The notes below the pieces were generated by a model. That model was given only the letters and a program-made list of their open reading frames with translations. It made no database searches and was not told the DNA's origin. Position numbers and translations under genes: made by a program. This document shows positions 17,981 through 27,800 of a DNA stretch of 64,000 nucleotides, piece by piece. The stretch is taken from assembly GCA_003666485.1 (NCBI GenBank), contig CP032931.1, positions 2,170,001-2,234,000 on the forward strand, written 5' to 3'. Numbering within the stretch: position 1 is the first letter of the stretch; each line of letters starts with the position of its first letter. This DNA comes from Levilactobacillus brevis (GTDB taxonomy: Bacteria > Bacillota > Bacilli > Lactobacillales > Lactobacillaceae).

Positions 17981-18013
17981 TATCAGACTAGTCAGCCAGT
18001 TCGCAAGTTAGTC

Positions 18014-20662
18014 TTATTTTAACATGCGTCGCTGAAAGAATTTAACAATTTCCACGATAACGATCATCATGAACGAAGCCGCCAAGACGATCCCCCATTG
18101 GAACAGGTCCAGATGGGCCACGTGGAACATGCTGTTCAAGCCAGGCACCAAGATCGTCATGGCCAGTAAGGCAAAGGCAATCAGGATGGCCCAGTTGAAG
18201 AATTTGTTTTTGAACAAACCAACGGTAAAGATTGACCCATGAATCGACTTAGAGTTGAAAGCGTGGAACAGCTGAATCAGCCCCAGTGTGGCAAACGCCA
18301 TGGTCAAGGCGTCGGCGTGGATCAGACTGGTCGTTGCGTGCACCGGATACGTCAGTGCCAGCCAGTAGACGAACAGGGTGATGCCTCCCTCTAGCAGGCC
18401 CTGGTAGATGATGCCGCCCAAGACCCCACCGGAAAAGAAGTTCGACTTGCGGCCCCGCGGCGGCTGTTTCATAATGTTGCGCTCCATGGGTTCAACACCC
18501 AATGCAATGGCGGGCAGCGTATCAGTCACCAGGTTGATCCACAGGATGTGGACCGGTGCTAAGATCTGCCAGCCCAACATGGTCATCATGAACAGCGTGA
18601 GGACTTCCCCCAGGTTGGCGGACAACAGGTACTGGATGGCCTTTTGAATGTTGGCAAAGACCTTCCGTCCCTCTTCGACCGCTACCACGATGGTCGAGAA
18701 ATTATCATCGGCTAAGACCATATCACTGGCCCCCTTGGAGACCTCGGTCCCGGTGATCCCCATGCCGATACCGATATCAGCGGCCTTGAGGGCGGGGGCA
18801 TCGTTGACCCCATCCCCGGTCATGGCCACGACCTTGCCGCGCTTTTGCCAGGCGTTCACGATTCGCACCTTGTGTTCGGGGGCGACCCGAGCATAGACGG
18901 CGTAATCACTGACCTTTTTGGCAAATGTGGCGTCGTCCATGGCGTCTAACTCGGCCCCGGTGATCACGGACTGGGTCTCGCCTTTTTCAATGATTCCCAA
19001 CCGCGCCGCAATGGCTGCCGCCGTATCCCGGTGGTCCCCGGTGATCATCATTGGCCGAATCCCGGCTGATTTGGCATCAGCCACCGCCTGGGCAACTTCT
19101 GGCCGTTCAGGGTCGATCATGCCGACCATCCCGGCCAAGATCAAGTCATTTTCCACGGCTTGGCTGGTCAACTCAGCCGGCACTTGGTCTACGATGCGGT
19201 AGGCAAAGGCCAAGACCCGCAGCGCTTGCGTGGCCATCTGGTGATTGGTGTCTAAGATCTGTTGCCGGTCGCCATCGCTCAGTGGCGCCACCGCGTCCAC
19301 CTGAGCCAAGCGTGTGACCCGTTTGAGCAACTCATCCGGCGCGCCCTTCACGGCGATCAGGAAACGACCGTCGGCTAATGGGTGCACCGTTGACATCAAT
19401 TTTCGTTCGGAATCAAACGGAATTTCGGCAACCCGTGGCATCGCTGCCAGGACCTTTTCGACGGGGTACTGCCGGTCCATTTGGTACTGAACCAGCGCCG
19501 TTTCGGTCGGGTCACCCGCCAGGCCGTCCGTTGTAATCTTGGTGTCGTTACTTAGAATCATGACTTGGGCCAATCGATTCTCCTGGTCAAAATCGACCGT
19601 ATGGGCATCGGTCAGTTGCAAGTTTTCATAAACCTTTTCGACCGTCATCTTGTTTTGCGTCAGCGTCCCGGTCTTATCCGAGGCGATGATGTCGGTACTC
19701 CCCAGTGTTTCCACCGCCGGCAGCTTGCGGACGATGGCGTGCCGCTTAGCCATACGTTGCGTCCCTAAGGCCAAGGTGATTGTCACGATGGCCGGCAAGC
19801 CTTCTGGAATGGCCGCCACGGCTAAGGAAATGGCCGTCAGCAGCATGTCGATCAGGCTCTCGGCCTGGCGCCACATTCCCATGGCAAAGACGATGGCCGC
19901 AATCACTAAGATCAAGATGGTCAGCGACTTCCCCAGTTGCGTCAGATTCGCCTGCAGCGGTGTGGTGGTCTCGTCGGCGGCTTCGATCATTCCGGCGATC
20001 CGGCCAACCTCCGTCTGCATGCCCGTGGCCACAACGACCCCGGTTGCCCGACCATAGGTGACGTTAGAATTCATAAACGCCATGTTGTGGCGGTCACCGA
20101 TGGGCAGGTCACTGCCAGTCAGGGTGCCTTCCGCCTTTTCCACTGGTACAGATTCCCCAGTCAACGCGGATTCCTCGACCTTCAGTGAGGCCACGTCGAT
20201 CAAACGCAAATCGGCGGGGATAATGTCGCCCGCTTCCAACAAGACGATGTCTCCCACGACCAACTCGTCGCTTTTGACCGTCATGACCTGATTGTCCCGT
20301 CGAATCGTGGCGTTGGGTGCGGACATTTCCTTCAGGGCATTAATCGCTTCCTCGGCTTTGGCCTCCTGGAAGACCCCGAAGACGGCGTTTAAGACCACCA
20401 CGATCAAGATGATCACGGCATCGACGACTTCCCCGGTCAACCCGGCAATCAACGCCGCGACCAGTAAAACGATGATCATGAAGTCCTTGAACTGGGCAAT
20501 GAACTTCTGTAGCAGTGACGTGGTTTTCTGTTGGTTCAAGGCGTTACGCCCATTTTGTGCGAGCCGCTCCTGCGCGGTGGCTGAGCTCAGCCCTTGTTCC
20601 CCCGTCTGAAACCGCTGATACAAAGCGGTGACGGTTTCCTGATAAAACGGTAATTTGGCCAT
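18014..20662 (-). CDS. P-type cation-transporting ATPase (type II), probably Mn2+/Ca2+ efflux
   Basis: An 882-residue P-type ATPase with the full set of motifs: TGES in [11 protein letters not shown] (actuator, about 165), PEGLP in M4 (about 289), the phosphorylation site DKTGTLT (about 331), TGDHRDTA and [11 protein letters not shown] (about 620), and C-terminal membrane segments M5-M10. The type resembles SERCA/PMR1-like calcium pumps (YloB, LMCA1). Relatives in Lactococcus and Streptococcus that stand behind a yybP-ykoY riboswitch export manganese. The same riboswitch precedes this gene, so Mn2+ detoxification is more likely than simple Ca2+ export (inference). AGGAGG 9 nt upstream fixes the start. 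Transcription begins about 215 nt upstream. Confidence 0.92.
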   Translation of the reverse strand: MAKLPFYQETVTALYQRFQTGEQGLSSATAQERLAQNGRNALNQQKTTSLLQKFIAQFKDFMIIVLLVAALIAGLTGEVVDAVIILIVVVLNAVFGVFQEAKAEEAINALKEMSAPNATIRRDNQVMTVKSDELVVGDIVLLEAGDIIPADLRLIDVASLKVEESALTGESVPVEKAEGTLTGSDLPIGDRHNMAFMNSNVTYGRATGVVVATGMQTEVGRIAGMIEAADETTTPLQANLTQLGKSLTILILVIAAIVFAMGMWRQAESLIDMLLTAISLAVAAIPEGLPAIVTITLALGTQRMAKRHAIVRKLPAVETLGSTDIIASDKTGTLTQNKMTVEKVYENLQLTDAHTVDFDQENRLAQVMILSNDTKITTDGLAGDPTETALVQYQMDRQYPVEKVLAAMPRVAEIPFDSERKLMSTVHPLADGRFLIAVKGAPDELLKRVTRLAQVDAVAPLSDGDRQQILDTNHQMATQALRVLAFAYRIVDQVPAELTSQAVENDLILAGMVGMIDPERPEVAQAVADAKSAGIRPMMITGDHRDTAAAIAARLGIIEKGETQSVITGAELDAMDDATFAKKVSDYAVYARVAPEHKVRIVNAWQKRGKVVAMTGDGVNDAPALKAADIGIGMGITGTEVSKGASDMVLADDNFSTIVVAVEEGRKVFANIQKAIQYLLSANLGEVLTLFMMTMLGWQILAPVHILWINLVTDTLPAIALGVEPMERNIMKQPPRGRKSNFFSGGVLGGIIYQGLLEGGITLFVYWLALTYPVHATTSLIHADALTMAFATLGLIQLFHAFNSKSIHGSIFTVGLFKNKFFNWAILIAFALLAMTILVPGLNSMFHVAHLDLFQWGIVLAASFMMIVIVEIVKFFQRRMLK

Positions 20663-20718
20663 TGGCGCTTTTCCTCCTATGATGTGCCGTGCAGCCCATC
20701 TTCGACCATTTAGAAGTC

Positions 20719-20771
20719 AAAAAAGAGGCTTACGCGTGCGCACAAAAAATTTGTGCTCACACATAAGTCTC
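20719..20771 (-). terminator. Riboswitch-controlled terminator upstream of the ATPase gene
   Basis: A long imperfect hairpin in the leader (arms 20725-20746 and 20751-20771, with the inner run GCACAAA/TTTGTGC), followed by six Ts (20719-20724). Its 5' arm starts GAGACTTATG, which contains the CTTATG strand that closes the upstream aptamer. The two structures therefore exclude each other. Confidence 0.85.
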
Positions 20772-20870
20772 ACTATTTAAGGCAATCCCGGATTGACCCA
20801 CATCACCGGGCCAAAAGCATCTTGCTGACGGGTATTGCCGCAGAAATATTCTGCTAGTTACTCCCTTATG
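20762..20870 (-). promoter_or_regulatory. yybP-ykoY manganese riboswitch aptamer
   Basis: A 109-nt element read on the minus strand. It opens with CATAAGGGAGTAAC and closes with AGTGAGACTTATG; CATAAG pairs with CTTATG to form P1. The conserved GGGAGTA and GTGAGAC elements, an internal stem-loop TAGCAGAA/TTCTGCGG, and CCCGGTGATGTGGGTCAATCCGGG-type arms (written here as two paired G/C runs around 20785-20812) match the yybP-ykoY class. That class binds Mn2+ and turns genes on. When P1 forms, the terminator arm is sequestered and the ATPase is transcribed. Confidence 0.85.
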
Positions 20871-20884
20871 GTTGCTTTAGGGGT

Positions 20885-20913
20885 AGTATACCGGAATAAT
20901 TGCTCGCCGTCTA
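20885..20913 (-). promoter_or_regulatory. Promoter of the riboswitch-ATPase unit
   Basis: -35 TAGACG (20908-20913), 17-nt spacer, -10 TATACT (20885-20890), minus strand. The start site would fall near 20877, just before the aptamer. Confidence 0.75.
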
Positions 20914-21058
20914 CCCAAAAGTCATCAAAAAGTTAATAGTGTTGGTAAGTTTTCGCTAAATTATTCCCAGCTATTACCCGTTTGGACTGGCACGTGATCG
21001 GTGAATCTGGACAGGAAACGACTGCCACCTTACGCGTAGAGTTGGCAGTTGTCTGCAT

Positions 21059-21091
21059 CAAAAAGCAGCGCTGACCTTATGCCAGCACTGC
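21059..21091 (-). terminator. Terminator after ffh
   Basis: A 9-bp stem GCAGTGCTG/CAGCGCTGC (one G-T pair) with a 9-nt loop, then TTTTT, 14 nt past the ffh stop. The gap 20914-21058 holds nothing else I recognise apart from a weak ACTGCCA/TGGCAGT inverted repeat at 21020-21051. Confidence 0.9.
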
Positions 21092-21104
21092 CCTTCACTA
21101 ACGC

Positions 21105-22562
21105 CTAACGCCGCTTTTTGCGCTTCAGCCGTTTCTTTTTATTCTTTTTCATTTGCCGCGTCATCCGGTTCATGGCCATCTTTTGCATCCGGCCACCGAT
21201 GCCGCCGCCCATGCCAGAGTTGCCCATGAGCTGCTCCATCCCGGACATGTTGCCCTTGGAGACTTGATTCATCATTTTCTTCATTTGGTTGAACTGCTTG
21301 ATCATCCGGTTCACCTCATGAATCGGTCGACCAGAACCAGCCGCAATCCGTCGCCGCCGTGAAGGGTTCAACACGTCGGGGTTGGTCCGTTCTTGGGGCG
21401 TCATCGAGTAGACGACGGCCTTCAAATGATTCATATCCTTGGGGTCGACCTGGGCGTTTTTCAGCGCCGGGTTATTGGCCATTCCGGGAATCATCTTCAT
21501 CAGCTCATCCATTGGCCCCATCTTTTGGATCTGTTCGATCTGGTCCAAGAAGTCGTTGAAGTCAAAGGAATTTTCCTGAATCTTTTCGGTCAGTTCCTTG
21601 GCTTGCTTCTCGTCGTATTCCTTTTGGGTCTTTTCAATCAGGGAGAGCATGTCGCCCATGCCCAAGATCCGTGACGCCATCCGGTCGGGGTGGAAGACGT
21701 CTAAGTCGGTCATCTTTTCCCCTTGCCCGATGAACTTGATTGGCTTGCCAGTGACGGAGCGAATCGACAATGCGGCCCCACCACGGGTGTCACCATCTAA
21801 CTTGGTCAAAACGACCCCGGTCACGTCGAGCTTACCGTTAAACCCTTCGGCGGTGGCCACGGCGTTTTGCCCCGTCATGGCATCGACCGTCAACAGGATT
21901 TCGTCTGGGTGCGCTAGTTCCTTGATGTTGGCCAGCTCATCCATCAGTTGCTCGTCGATCTGTAAACGACCAGCCGTATCGATGATGACGTAATCGTTGT
22001 GGTCCTTTTCCGCCTGGGCTAACCCTTGGCGAACGATTTCCACGGGATCCACGTCGGTCCCCAGCTGGAAGACGGGAACGTCAATGCCGGCAGCCACTTG
22101 AACCAATTGGTCAATGGCGGCTGGCCGGTAAACGTCGCCCGCAATCATTAACGGTCGCGCGTTTTCTTCATTTTTCAACTTCAGGGCCAATTTACCAGCG
22201 GTCGTCGTTTTCCCGGCCCCTTGGAGCCCGACCATCATGATGATCGTTGGAATCTTGGCGGACTTGTTCAACGGAACTGCTTCGTCCCCCATAGTCTTGG
22301 TCAACTCTTCGTCAACGATCTTGACGATTTGTTGGGCAGGGTTCAAGCCTTCTAAGACATCGGCCCCCATGGCCCGGTCACGAACCTGCTTCACAAAGTC
22401 CTTGACCACGGTAAAGTTAACGTCAGCTTCCAGTAAGGCCAGTCGAATCTCTCGCATGGTTTCGCGCAGGTCACTTTCAGAGACTTTACCTTTGCCTCGA
22501 AGCTTGCGCATTGCGTTTTGTAGTCGTTCAGTTAATCCTTCAAACGCCATTCGTTTTGCCAC
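21105..22562 (-). CDS. ffh: Signal recognition particle protein Ffh
   Basis: A 485-residue SRP GTPase that binds 4.5S/6S RNA and signal sequences and docks with FtsY for co-translational membrane targeting. The N domain begins MAFEGLTERLQNAMRKLRGKG. The G domain has GLQGAGKTTTAGKLA (about 107), DTAGRLQ (about 190) and TKLDGDTRGG (about 248). The methionine-rich M domain (about 325-460) contains SRRRRIAAGSG. The C-terminus ends in a Gly/Met stretch and a very basic tail (KKNKKKRLKRKKRR). It follows ylxM after 7 nt and is closed by a terminator. Confidence 0.98.
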   Translation of the reverse strand: MAKRMAFEGLTERLQNAMRKLRGKGKVSESDLRETMREIRLALLEADVNFTVVKDFVKQVRDRAMGADVLEGLNPAQQIVKIVDEELTKTMGDEAVPLNKSAKIPTIIMMVGLQGAGKTTTAGKLALKLKNEENARPLMIAGDVYRPAAIDQLVQVAAGIDVPVFQLGTDVDPVEIVRQGLAQAEKDHNDYVIIDTAGRLQIDEQLMDELANIKELAHPDEILLTVDAMTGQNAVATAEGFNGKLDVTGVVLTKLDGDTRGGAALSIRSVTGKPIKFIGQGEKMTDLDVFHPDRMASRILGMGDMLSLIEKTQKEYDEKQAKELTEKIQENSFDFNDFLDQIEQIQKMGPMDELMKMIPGMANNPALKNAQVDPKDMNHLKAVVYSMTPQERTNPDVLNPSRRRRIAAGSGRPIHEVNRMIKQFNQMKKMMNQVSKGNMSGMEQLMGNSGMGGGIGGRMQKMAMNRMTRQMKKNKKKRLKRKKRR

Positions 22563-22569
22563 CTAACTT

Positions 22570-22911
22570 TCATTGTTCTTCTAGATTTTCGAGTCCCGCG
22601 ACCAACCGATTGAGCTTGGCATCTTGCGGGTATTTGGCCGCCACGTAGACCTGAATCTCGTCAGCCTGCGCATTGCGTGCCGTAAATTCTTGATAAAGGT
22701 GCAGCTTGGCTTCATAATCCTCGAGAATTTTTTCCGTTCGCCGAAGATTATCGTAAACCGCCTGGCGACTCACGTTAAACTCTTCTGCAATTTCGCCCAG
22801 TGAATAATCATCACCGTAATATAACTGCATATAATTATTCTGCTTTGCGGTCAGTAGCGGCTGGTAGAACGCAAATAAGGAATTAATCCGATAATTTTTT
22901 TCAATTTCCAT
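22570..22911 (-). CDS. ylxM: YlxM-family DNA-binding protein
   Basis: A 113-residue helix-turn-helix protein of the UPF0122/YlxM family, always found before ffh in Firmicutes and thought to modulate expression or function of the SRP unit. The HTH resembles sigma-factor region 4: [23 protein letters not shown] (about 36-58). The ATG at 22911 is chosen from GGAGG 6 nt upstream and from the family start [17 protein letters not shown]. The frame is open 20 codons further, but that part runs over the promoter. Confidence 0.95.
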   Translation of the reverse strand: MEIEKNYRINSLFAFYQPLLTAKQNNYMQLYYGDDYSLGEIAEEFNVSRQAVYDNLRRTEKILEDYEAKLHLYQEFTARNAQADEIQVYVAAKYPQDAKLNRLVAGLENLEEQ

Positions 22912-22942
22912 GATGGTCCTCCAGTTCGTGTCACACTCTACC

Positions 22943-22971
22943 AGAATACCGATTTTTCGCGGTTTCGTCAA
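22943..22971 (-). promoter_or_regulatory. Promoter of ylxM-ffh
   Basis: -35 TTGACG (22966-22971), 17-nt spacer, -10 TATTCT (22943-22948), minus strand, 31 nt before the ylxM start codon. Confidence 0.85.
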
Positions 22972-22980
22972 TTTTTTTAG

Positions 22981-23008
22981 CTGATTTCACTGGTAAACGT
23001 GAAATCAG
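22981..23008. repeat. Perfect 10-bp inverted repeat upstream of the ylxM promoter
   Basis: CTGATTTCAC and its exact complement GTGAAATCAG, separated by 8 nt, lie 9 nt upstream of the -35 box. No T tract follows on either strand in a terminator position, so a protein-binding site or cruciform is more likely than a terminator. Confidence 0.7.
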
Positions 23009-23031
23009 TTGGTATGTTCAACATGGTTGGC

Positions 23032-23145
23032 GCTGGCCGCCTACCGTTCGCCAAATATGGGTCGGTTCGCTGTGGGCGGACGGGTCGAGCCAAAGACCGG
23101 TCTCGACACCTCGGCTGAACCCATATTTGGCGAACTCTCGGCTAC
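23032..23145 (+). repeat. Intergenic structured repeat, copy A (short form)
   Basis: A 114-nt short copy of the repeat family described under findings. End arms CGCCAAATATGGG/CCCATATTTGGCG form the closing stem. One internal hairpin, GTCGAG/CTCGAC around the conserved CCAAAG...GGT loop, is kept; the other two hairpins are missing. It lies between ftsY and ylxM. The remaining gap (23146-23315) shows nothing I recognise. Confidence 0.85.
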
Positions 23146-23315
23146 AATAGTACTTTCACATGACCAACCGTTTAGCCCTTATCAGACTGATTGCCCAGTT
23201 AACTCCAAGCTGACATAACGTCTAACAAGGTTACTTCAGGGCATTCCCCAGCTGGTTCCAGATTCCAACGGTTACCGATGCCGCCCAAGCCTAAACTGCA
23301 AACCTGACGCTAACC

Positions 23316-23350
23316 AAAAAACGACCACCCGCCAATATCAGCGTCGGTCG
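23316..23350 (-). terminator. Terminator after ftsY
   Basis: Stem CGACC..CGC/GCG..GGTCG on the minus strand followed by TTTTTTGG, 16 nt past the ftsY stop. Confidence 0.8.
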
Positions 23351-23365
23351 CTTCCAGTAAAAAAA

Positions 23366-24850
23366 TTAAGCCTTTTTCTCCAAAGCATTGACATCAATTA
23401 AGCCCTTAAACAAGCCGTAGACAAACTCATTCGGATCAAATGGCCGTAAGTCTGAAATCTGTTCGCCCAGGCCAATGAACTTCACGGGTACGTGGAGCTC
23501 GTTGCGAATCGCCAACACGATTCCCCCACGCGCCGTTCCGTCCAGCTTGGTCAAGACAATTCCGGTCACGTCCGTGGATTCCTTGAACAGCTTGGCCTGC
23601 GTCAAGGCATTTTGCCCCGTCGTTGCGTCCAAGACTAACAAGACTTCGTGCGGCGCGTCCGGAATTTCTCGGGTGATGATTCGCTTCATCTTCTCCAACT
23701 CGTTCATCAGGTTGACCTTATTTTGCAGCCGGCCCGCGGTATCCACGAATAGGATGTCGTAGTCTTCCTGCTTAGCCTTTTGCACGGCGTCAAAGACCAC
23801 CGCGGCGGGATCGGATTGTGGCTTACCCGTCACAATGTCCACGTCAGCCCGTTTCGCCCAGACGTCCAATTGCTCGGTCGCCCCGGCCCGGAATGTATCG
23901 GCCGCCGCCAACAAGACCTTCTTACCGTCTTGATGGAACCGGTTGGCCATCTTCCCAATGGTCGTGGTCTTGCCGACACCGTTGACCCCGACAAATAGGA
24001 TCACGGTTGGCCCCTCACTGGCCATATTCAACGCGGTACTTTCGTTATTGCCAGCCGCATCATAAATCTCGACTAGTTTTTCCACCACCACATTTTGCAC
24101 GTCCGCGGACTTCTTAGCATTTTGCAACTTGACCTCGTCACGCAACTCATCGCTGAGCTTAACGGCCATGTCAAAGCCAACATCGGCGCCAATCAGGGTC
24201 TCCTCCAAGTCATCGAAGAAGCCTTCATCCACGTGCCGGAAGTTCGCCAATAAGGCGTTCAGTCGTTGGCCAAATGTGGTCCGAGTCTTTTCCAATCCCT
24301 TGTCGTAGAGCTGTTCGTCCGTCTTCTCGGCGGATTCAGCGGCTTTTTCCGCTGGCGCTGCTGGTGCCGCAGCCGGTGTTTCTGTTGCGGCCGACGTCGT
24401 GGTTGGTGCCTCACTGGCAGCTGCGGGTTCAGCCGCCGCACTGACTGGTGCTTCACTTTCAGCCATTGGTGCTTCACTGGCCACCGACGTTGGTGCCACC
24501 GAGGTTGCCGGTGCACTGGACTCTGCCGCGCTAGAAGCCGCCTCACTGGTGGAGACGGATTCGGCAGCTGACTCGGCTTCAGTAGCAGATTCGGCTACCG
24601 CTGAAGATTGGGGCGTGGCCTCACTGGCTACCGATTCCGGAGCGCTAGATTTTGCCACTGCACTACTGGCGTCGCTGCTAGGTGCCACCTCGCTAGTCGC
24701 CGCACTGCTAGCGACGGGTGTTTCACTGGCACTGTCCGGTGTAGGTGTAGCCTCACTGGCCGCAGAAGAGACCGCCGCTTCACTACTAGCCGGCGCCTCG
24801 CTGGTGGGTTCCTTTTTGGCACGCCGACGAAAAATATCAAATAATCCCAT
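23366..24850 (-). CDS. ftsY: SRP receptor FtsY
   Basis: A 494-residue SRP receptor GTPase that brings ribosome-SRP complexes to the Sec translocon at the membrane. The NG domain occupies about residues 185-490, with [15 protein letters not shown] (about 296), DTAGRLQ (about 380) and [10 protein letters not shown] (about 440). Residues about 15-175 are a low-complexity acidic A domain of Ser, Ala, Glu, Pro and Thr with recurring SEAP and SSAA units, unusually long for a Gram-positive FtsY. The basic N-terminus [12 protein letters not shown] may contact lipids. The ATG overlaps the smc stop by one base (TAATG). Confidence 0.97.
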   Translation of the reverse strand: MGLFDIFRRRAKKEPTSEAPASSEAAVSSAASEATPTPDSASETPVASSAATSEVAPSSDASSAVAKSSAPESVASEATPQSSAVAESATEAESAAESVSTSEAASSAAESSAPATSVAPTSVASEAPMAESEAPVSAAAEPAAASEAPTTTSAATETPAAAPAAPAEKAAESAEKTDEQLYDKGLEKTRTTFGQRLNALLANFRHVDEGFFDDLEETLIGADVGFDMAVKLSDELRDEVKLQNAKKSADVQNVVVEKLVEIYDAAGNNESTALNMASEGPTVILFVGVNGVGKTTTIGKMANRFHQDGKKVLLAAADTFRAGATEQLDVWAKRADVDIVTGKPQSDPAAVVFDAVQKAKQEDYDILFVDTAGRLQNKVNLMNELEKMKRIITREIPDAPHEVLLVLDATTGQNALTQAKLFKESTDVTGIVLTKLDGTARGGIVLAIRNELHVPVKFIGLGEQISDLRPFDPNEFVYGLFKGLIDVNALEKKA

Positions 24851-27800
24851 TAGGATTGCTTCCTTTCCTGAGTGGTTTCTTGGTCCAAATCAACGGCGAC
24901 CATTTTTGAGACGCCGGATTCTTGCATCGTGACCCCGTAAAGGATATCGGCTTGCACCATGGTTTCCTTTCGGTGGGTGATCACGATAAATTGGGTCTGG
25001 TCCTGGAATTGGTGGATGTAGCGGGCAAACCGGGTCACGTTGGCCGGGTCAAGGGCCGCCTCCACCTCATCCAAAATACAGAACGGAACGGGTTGAACTT
25101 GTAAGATAGCAAATAATAAGGTGATGGCCGTCAACGCCCGCTCGCCCCCGGAAAGTAAGCCCATGTTCTGGAACTTCTTGCCCGGTGGCTGGGCCATGAT
25201 GTCCACGCCAGTCGTCAAGAGATCATGCGGGTCAGTCAAGACCAATTCGGCCTTGCCACCGCCAAACATCTGCTTGAAGGTCGCGGTGAATTTCGCCGCC
25301 ACTTGGTCGAAGCTGGCCTTGAACCGACTCTTGACTTGACCATCGAGTTCGGTCATGGTGGCCGTCAATTGTTCCTTGGCCGTGACCAAGTCATCGCGTT
25401 GCTGGGTCAAGAAGTCGTAGCGTTCCTTGACCTCACGATACTCATCGATGGCGTTCACGTTGACCGTCCCAATCTCGTCTAAGCCCTTCTTCAAGAGCTT
25501 CAACTGCACGGCCAGTTCATCGGCCGGCAAATCGCTGACATCCTGTTCGGCCGCCGCCAAACTCAGCTGATACTTCTCAGCCAACTGATTTTGTTGCTGG
25601 TCGATCAGTGCCGCCAGACGCGTCTGCTGGACCTGGGCCGCTTGGAAATCATCATTGGCCAGTTGCAGTAAGCCGCTGGTCCGTTGATTGGCCGTCTCGG
25701 CGGTTGCCAACTGATCATTGACCGTAGTCAACTGCTCATCGGTCGCCGTCAACGATTGTTGGACGGTCTCCCGGTCCGCTTGCGCCTGGGCCAATTGTTG
25801 CTTGGCCGCAGCCGGCGTGAGGGCCGTTTGCTGGGTCACCTCAGTCAGCTGGGCGGACACCTGTGCCACCTGCTGCTGATCTGCGGAAATGTCGGCCAGC
25901 AACGACTTGACCGTGTCACGCTGTTGTTGATGGCGTTCCTTGGCACCGGCCAGCCAGGTCTGTTTGGCCGTTAAAGCCGTTTGCTTTTGTGACTGCTCCG
26001 CCGTGACCATGGTGATCTTTTGTTGTAACGCTGTGATGGCCTTTTCCGTAGTGGTTACCTGGGCCTCGCCGGCTTGAATCTGTTGGGCCAGCTGACTGCT
26101 CTGGTCATCGGCGTCACTGGCCTGAGCCTGCTGAATTTCTAGCTCAGCGGCCTTGACCTGTCGATTGGCCTGGTCCAACGTCGTCTTGGCGCTGGCCAAC
26201 TGGTCGTCCAATTGCCGACACTTGGGTTGTAGGTCATTGATGGTGCTCTGTAAGTCTTGGCTTTTCTGCTCGCTGGTCGCCAATGCCGCCCGTTGCGCCT
26301 TGATCTTGGCTTCCTGGGCGTTTAGCGACTGCTGCATTTGCGCAATGCTGGCCTGGAGCTGTTGGAGCTCTTGTTGTTGGCGGAGCACGCTACTGTGAGT
26401 CTGCCGCGTTTGTCCCCCCGTGATGGCCCCACTGGCACTAACCACGTCACCGGCCAGGCTCACCACGCGATACCGGTGGTGAATCCGCTGGCTGATGGCC
26501 ACGGCCGTATCTAGATTGGCCGCAAAAATGGTGGTGCCCAATAGGTAGCCTAAAATCGTTTCGGCGGCCTGGTCGATCTTGACCAGATCACTCCCAACTC
26601 CCAAGAAGCCCGGCAAATTGCGGACCTGCTGTAAGGTGTTGTGATCCAGTTGCCGCCCATGCACCGTGCTTAGGGGCAGGAACGTTGCCCGCCCAGCCCG
26701 GTGCTCACGCAGGTATCCGACCGCGGCCTTGGCCGTCGTTTCATCATCGACCACGACCTGTTGTAGTTGGCCGCCCAAGGCGTATTCCACCGCGGTGGTG
26801 TAGCGTTCGGGCACTGTCAGGAGTTCTGAGACCGCCCCGAGGAGTCCCCGGAAATGGTCCCGTTGCTTCAAGATGGCCCGGACGCCTTGATAAAAGCCGC
26901 CGTATTCCGCGGAAGACGCCTGTTGGCTCGCCGCCTTGGTCTGCGCGCGTTGGTAGACCTCGAGGGCTGCTTGCCAGTTGTGCTGGAGCGTTTGGTACTG
27001 TTGCTGGTGCTGTTGGTACGCGCCGGCTTCGGTATCCAAGGCCTGTTCCGCTTGGTTTAACGCGGCCTTTTGCGTCGTGGCCTGAGCATCTAGCTCAGTG
27101 ACCGCCTGTTGGGCCGCTTTGGCTTGGTCCTGTAACGTGGCCAATTGTTCGGCCACCCGCTTGCCTTGTTGCTGCATGCGTTCTTGATTCTGTTGTAAAT
27201 ATTGGCGTTGGTTACGCCAGTTGGCAACGGCCTGTTTCTGGTCGAAATACGTTGCGCGCTGGTCTTCCAGCTGTTGACGCAGGTCCGCAATCGTCTGGGG
27301 ATCCGTGGCCGCCGTCAGTTCGCGGGCTTCACGTTTTGCCGTCTTCATCGCCGCCGTCAACTCATCGATGGACGCCTGAGCCTGGGTCAACGCGTCTTGA
27401 TTTTCCGCCAACTGGGCCTTCAGGGTGGCCAGTTGGTCTTCTAACCGTTGACGTTGTTCGTCTTGGTGCTTTTGTTGCTCGCCGGACAGATTGACCTGGC
27501 CTTGCCGTTGCTCGACCAATTGGGTGGCTTGCACCAGCTGTGCCTGTAACGCATCCTTTTGGGTGAGCAGCTCGGTCTGTTGGCGTTTTAACGCCGTGAC
27601 CGTCTCCGTTTGGGTCTTTTCTGCCGCCTGGTGTTGGGCCACCTGCTGTTGCTTGTCGGTGACCTGCGCATCAGCCGTCTGCTTTTGGGTCATCTCGGTG
27701 TGTAATTGCCGCACCAGTTGGGTTCGGTCCAGCAGTGCGAATTTCTGCTGCTGGTCCAAATAATCCTGAGCCAGATTGCTCTGCTCTTCCAGCGGCTGCA

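Noticed and set aside
24399-24932. 177-codon plus-strand frame
   Set aside because: Antisense to the Ser/Ala-rich part of ftsY; open only because of that composition.
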